Assembly: GCF_004570575.1 (NCBI RefSeq)
Contig: NZ_SPPD01000017.1
Location: forward strand, 1 to 48,820
Source: Streptococcus cuniculi
GTDB lineage: Bacteria; Bacillota; Bacilli; Lactobacillales; Streptococcaceae
Direction: 5' to 3'
Length of the DNA: 48,820 bases
Shown here: positions 48,713 to 48,820 of the stretch, piece by piece
How the letters are laid out: every line of letters starts with the position of its first letter
Numbering within the stretch: position 1 is the stretch's first letter
Translations under genes and position numbers: made by a program
The notes under the pieces: model-generated
The model's input: the letters and a program-made list of their open reading frames with translations, nothing else
Told to the model about the DNA's origin: nothing
Databases searched by the model: none

Positions 48713-48820
48713 AGTGCAACAGAAAAGACATGTTCATCTGATATACTAGAATTCCCCAACTCAGTATAGAAAGACGATGAACATGTCCCACACTCATTCT
48801 ACCAAAAAATCTCGTTATTC
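48713..48820 (+). mobile_element. IS30-like insertion sequence, left part
   Basis: Sequence beyond the integrase break carries AGTGCAACAGAAAAGACATG, a likely insertion-sequence end, and the start of a transposase. The boundary is estimated between 48690 and 48720. The element continues past the window. A 12 bp inverted repeat (48727-48738/48776-48787) spans the transposase start. Confidence 0.6.
48777..48820 (+). CDS. IS30-family transposase, N-terminal fragment
   Basis: The frame reads MNMSHTHSTKKSRY and runs off the window end. This N-terminus resembles IS30-type transposases of streptococci and enterococci. The start codon lies inside the right arm of a 12 bp inverted repeat. A TATACT -10-like box is at 48742-48747. 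Too little is visible for certainty. Confidence 0.55.
   Translation, partial: MNMSHTHSTKKSRY

Larger units (their letters stand above)
32815..48715 (+). mobile_element. Degenerate integrative conjugative element (Tn916/ICEBs1/ICESt type)
   Basis: All genes are on the plus strand, in the order of the Tn916/ICEBs1 superfamily: coupling ATPase, oriT, relaxase, VirB8-like, small membrane protein, TcpE/ConD-like, VirB4-like, VirB6-like, lysozyme/CHAP, Xis, tyrosine integrase. The 5' end is cut inside the coupling ATPase, so the regulatory module and left attachment site are gone. The 3' end is cut inside the integrase next to an IS30-like element. Relaxase, VirB8-, VirB4-, VirB6-like, small membrane and lysozyme genes each carry frameshifts or stops. 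Neither attachment site is visible, so the ends are approximate. Confidence 0.88.

Overview
The window looks like a streptococcal chromosome segment, most probably Streptococcus suis or a close relative. The reasons are the Gram-positive gene set, strong GGAGG ribosome binding sites, a CIRCE-controlled groESL, an adcRCBA zinc locus, a competence cin-box (TACGAATA) ahead of comG, and the order rpoB-rpoC-DUF1033-comG-methyltransferase-ackA. The species call is inference, because no rRNA or tRNA gene is present.

Layout. 1-508: non-coding edge and the groEL terminator. 509-2522: groES-groEL with CIRCE and promoter (minus strand). 2523-3815: a hairpin-rich intergenic stretch, then an IS200-type element with a dead transposase. 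3917-5617: competence single-strand binding protein ssbB, then ytpR, a thioredoxin-like gene and a small membrane protein gene. 5670-7494: pepA (plus) and folT (minus) under a tetrahydrofolate riboswitch. 7738-8502: a broken secreted-peptide (bacteriocin-like) gene with a small membrane protein gene. 8517-8815: small repeats. 8883-15253: ackA, a methyltransferase gene, the seven-gene comG (competence pilus) operon with a nonsense mutation in comGA, and DUF1033. 15369-25417: rpoC, rpoB and pbp1b. 25543-28109: tyrS, a HIT protein and rlmA. 28399-29098: copZ and copY without copA. 29164-32713: adcA, adcB, adcC and adcR with two abutting AdcR boxes.

32815-48715 is a remnant of an integrative conjugative element of the Tn916/ICEBs1/ICESt type. 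Its order is coupling ATPase (5' truncated), oriT, a YefM/YoeB toxin-antitoxin pair, relaxase, two small proteins, then VirB8-like, small membrane protein, TcpE-like, VirB4-like, VirB6-like and lysozyme/CHAP genes, then excisionase and integrase. Most core transfer genes carry a nonsense codon or a one-base indel. The lysozyme/CHAP gene also holds a 2.8 kb group II intron, and removing it restores the CHAP frame exactly. The integrase loses its C-terminus next to an IS30-like element that runs off the right edge. Xis, the toxin-antitoxin pair, the TcpE-like gene and the intron reverse transcriptase look intact. The element should no longer excise or transfer by itself.

How things fit together: the host genes are housekeeping functions (chaperones, RNA polymerase, tRNA charging, acetate metabolism), metal homeostasis (Zn, Cu), folate uptake and competence. 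Disruptions cluster in dispensable DNA (the conjugative element, the IS200, the peptide gene, comGA). More than 10 kb of rpoB, rpoC and pbp1b is uninterrupted, which argues against sequencing error as the general explanation.
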